Under the pieces are notes generated by a model. It ran no database searches, was not told the DNA's origin, and saw only the letters and a program-made list of their open reading frames with translations. The position numbers and the translations under genes were made by a program. A DNA stretch of 64,000 bases, from positions 6,270,572 through 6,334,571 of the forward strand of contig JAQFVV010006238.1 of the NCBI GenBank assembly GCA_028023455.1, in the 5' to 3' direction. Positions 61,750-64,000 of the stretch are shown piece by piece; position 1 is the first letter of the stretch, and each line of letters begins with the position of its first letter. The DNA comes from Epiperipatus broadwayi. Taxonomy: Eukaryota; Onychophora; Udeonychophora; Euonychophora; Peripatidae.

Positions 61750-64000
61750 GATGTAAATTTATTTTAGTAATAAGTACAAAATAATAAACAATAAAACATC
61801 AAGTCTCATGTAGTGCATATATTAAACAGATCTTATTATTTATATCTCTATTTAATATGTGTTCTACACAACATATGATACACTCTGATCTTGTTTTCTC
61901 ACCAAAGGTTTTGTTTTTATTACAGTTTTTTTTACTAATCTTTATTTAATTCTATGGCTCATTTCTTTTTTTCTTAAATGATAAATTGATTTGTAATAGT
62001 TATAAATTTTATTTTGGCAATAAAAATTCAATAACAAACTTATAATAATATAGTTATGTGTTGTCAGGAAATTGTGATTCAGTTTCTATCTAAAACACAA
62101 AAAGAATGAGAAATGAAATTTTTGCCTGGGTCCTAGCGATAAAAACCATTAAAAAAAGTGATAGAAAAACAGGTCTGGATGCTGAGGTGCAATATAGACC
62201 CCTGTGCACCACTGCAGGTTTTAAAAACTTAAAAGTTGTGGATTTGGGCTGCTGAGGTTCAATTATTGTGATTTATTTAGTTATATATTAGTTTCCCAAT
62301 GTATTGTATGGAATTGAAACACAAATCTATCACTATTACATAAAGGTATTAGAAATATTTTTATTTAATAGTGATTTTGTTCCAAAAGATGCTAAAAACA
62401 TGAGATAATATTAAAAGATTATTTGATGTGATCTATTGCACATTATCACACAAAGCAAATAGTCTTACTAAAAGAAAGTATTTTATAATGATCTTGAATA
62501 AGGCTGTTGTAGAAAAAAAAATTCAGTAAGTAAATGCAATACTCATTGTTTTTATTTAGAAGATGTGGCTAAAGATAAAACAAAGTGGAGAACTCCATTT
62601 AGATGAAGTGGAAATTTTTCAGAAAAAAAGTTCACTATAGAAAAGATTAAAATTCAGCATCACAAAAGCTCAGATCTGCATTCTAGTTAACATACACATT
62701 AAATTCATCCTGTCCAGAATGTTTGAACCTTTTCATTTTTTTAAAAGTAATTACTCTTGCAATGTACTGAAAAAAAAACTTCAATTAAACCAATATTGCC
62801 AATGGTTGTGATCTGTGGTGTTAATCTCAATACTAGACCCTGAATGAATGCATTATCTGAAATTTGGCTCAAATAACTAAGATAATATTTTTAGATTGGA
62901 GGCACGATGATGAAAAATCTTGAATATTTTTTGATTTGTAGAAACTAGTTGTTGCCACTTGTGATAGGCTTAGAAAATAAGATTTGTAAGGCTAAAAGCT
63001 GAAGTTCAAATAATCTGTCTGGATGCTTGATAATATTAGAACAATCAGCTTATGAAAAATATGAATATATTTGTGATCCATCAATCGGTCTGTCTATTCA
63101 TTGCAAACATATTTTTATATTCTATTTTCATTTTTTCTCTTCCATGGGAATTAGACTCACCACTTTCATTAACGAGTAGCTTCTAATTATGATGATGACA
63201 TCATAATTATTATTTATGTAAAAGAACACTTTTAATATGTGATAATGTCATGCCATACAACAGTTAAAAACCCTGGTGAAATTCAGCTTGTTAGAAAATG
63301 ATCACAAACAAAACTCATTTTAATAGTCAGTTTATTGCAATCAGAAAGCATGAATTAAATTGTGCATAAGAGTAGTATAATGGGAGAATATCAAGTTGCC
63401 AACACCACCATGGAGATTTGGCTACTTGATGCTTCTAGCTCATGCCATAAAGGAAACTTGTTCATAAAATGTGTGCACTATGAGAGAGGAAGCATGAGTC
63501 TTGTGCTAATAAATGGCTGTAATATGATGGAGTCAAGCTGAGGGATGCAAAGTGTTAAAAATGGATAAAATGAATTCTTTGTCATGCATGAGAATGGTGT
63601 ATTGAAAGGCTATCCAACTCTCAACACAGTGCATGGATATTCAAGTGTTTGTTCTCTCTAGCTCAAATCGATAATGATGACTGGTCATAAGATTATATGC
63701 ATGGTGAGAGAATGGTAATGAATTTATGCACTGATGATTATAGTGTGGAATTGAGATGAGATATGCACATTTTAAATCTTTCAAGGTGAGAACAAATCTT
63801 ATTAGTCTTAGCAGCTTAACAAAATATCATTGTGAATCTTATTATACTGGTGATGAGGTATAGATAAGTTTGGAGATTGTACCCATGAATGTATGACCTC
63901 TTGGTAAAATCTACCCAATCTTTCATCACAATTCTTCTGGCCAACCCAAATTAATTTTGATCCCAGTAAGCATGGGTGGACACTTGTTCCAAATTAGTAT
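61750..64000. other. A+T-rich sequence, nothing recognised
   Basis: I find no gene, RNA or repeat shared with the rest of the window in the last 2.2 kb. Confidence 0.5.

Overview
This window looks like non-coding nuclear DNA from an animal, most likely an invertebrate. It is very A+T-rich (about three quarters by eye), full of AT microsatellites, and built from degraded retrotransposons, tRNA-derived SINEs, fold-back elements and DNA-transposon relics. I find no convincing host gene, rRNA, functional tRNA or CRISPR array. Nearly all open frames are short and follow repeats or chance, so the species cannot be named from gene content. The mix of an RTE-type LINE, a second APE-type LINE, Penelope-like elements with GIY-YIG domains, mariner and pogo/Tigger relics, and tRNA SINEs is typical of invertebrate genomes.

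Layout. 1-20.9 kb: sparse repeats. These include a short tRNA-like SINE with a perfect 17-bp target duplication, an AT tract joined to a 126-bp G-rich tract, a TTAA-flanked element with a second copy 6.8 kb away, two inverted repeat clusters (7 kb and 10 kb), and two 5'-truncated RTE LINE pieces (13.9-14.4 and 15.9-16.8 kb). 20.9-29.5 kb: the best organised part. A minus-strand LINE (endonuclease, reverse transcriptase and C-terminal CCHC motif all recognisable) is split by a 5,438-bp minus-strand LTR retrotransposon. That element has two 1,483-bp LTRs, a tRNA-Lys-like primer binding site, a polypurine tract and only a broken Gag-like reading frame. 29.5-39 kb: mostly featureless, with paired RFX-type X-boxes at 30.4 kb, a 0.9-kb palindromic fold-back at 36 kb and a 1,251-bp TA-flanked element with about 250-bp terminal inverted repeats and several CACGTG sites.

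39-57.5 kb: decayed transposons. These are two mariner N-terminal relics, a possible Penelope-type relic, a 0.73-kb hairpin at 44 kb, a possible solo LTR at 48-50 kb, a pogo/Tigger relic at 50.5 kb, a 154-bp tandem repeat, an unrecognised decayed coding region at 55-56 kb, and several SINEs. 57.9-61.8 kb: two Penelope-like elements head to head around a near-perfect palindrome. One arm carries a SINE whose empty site survives in the other arm. 61.8-64 kb: nothing recognisable.

The genes here do not form a pathway; they are independent selfish elements. The main biological themes are nested insertion, which gives a relative chronology, and an unusual density of long inverted repeats that would form double-stranded RNA if transcribed. 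All alignments and counts were made by eye.
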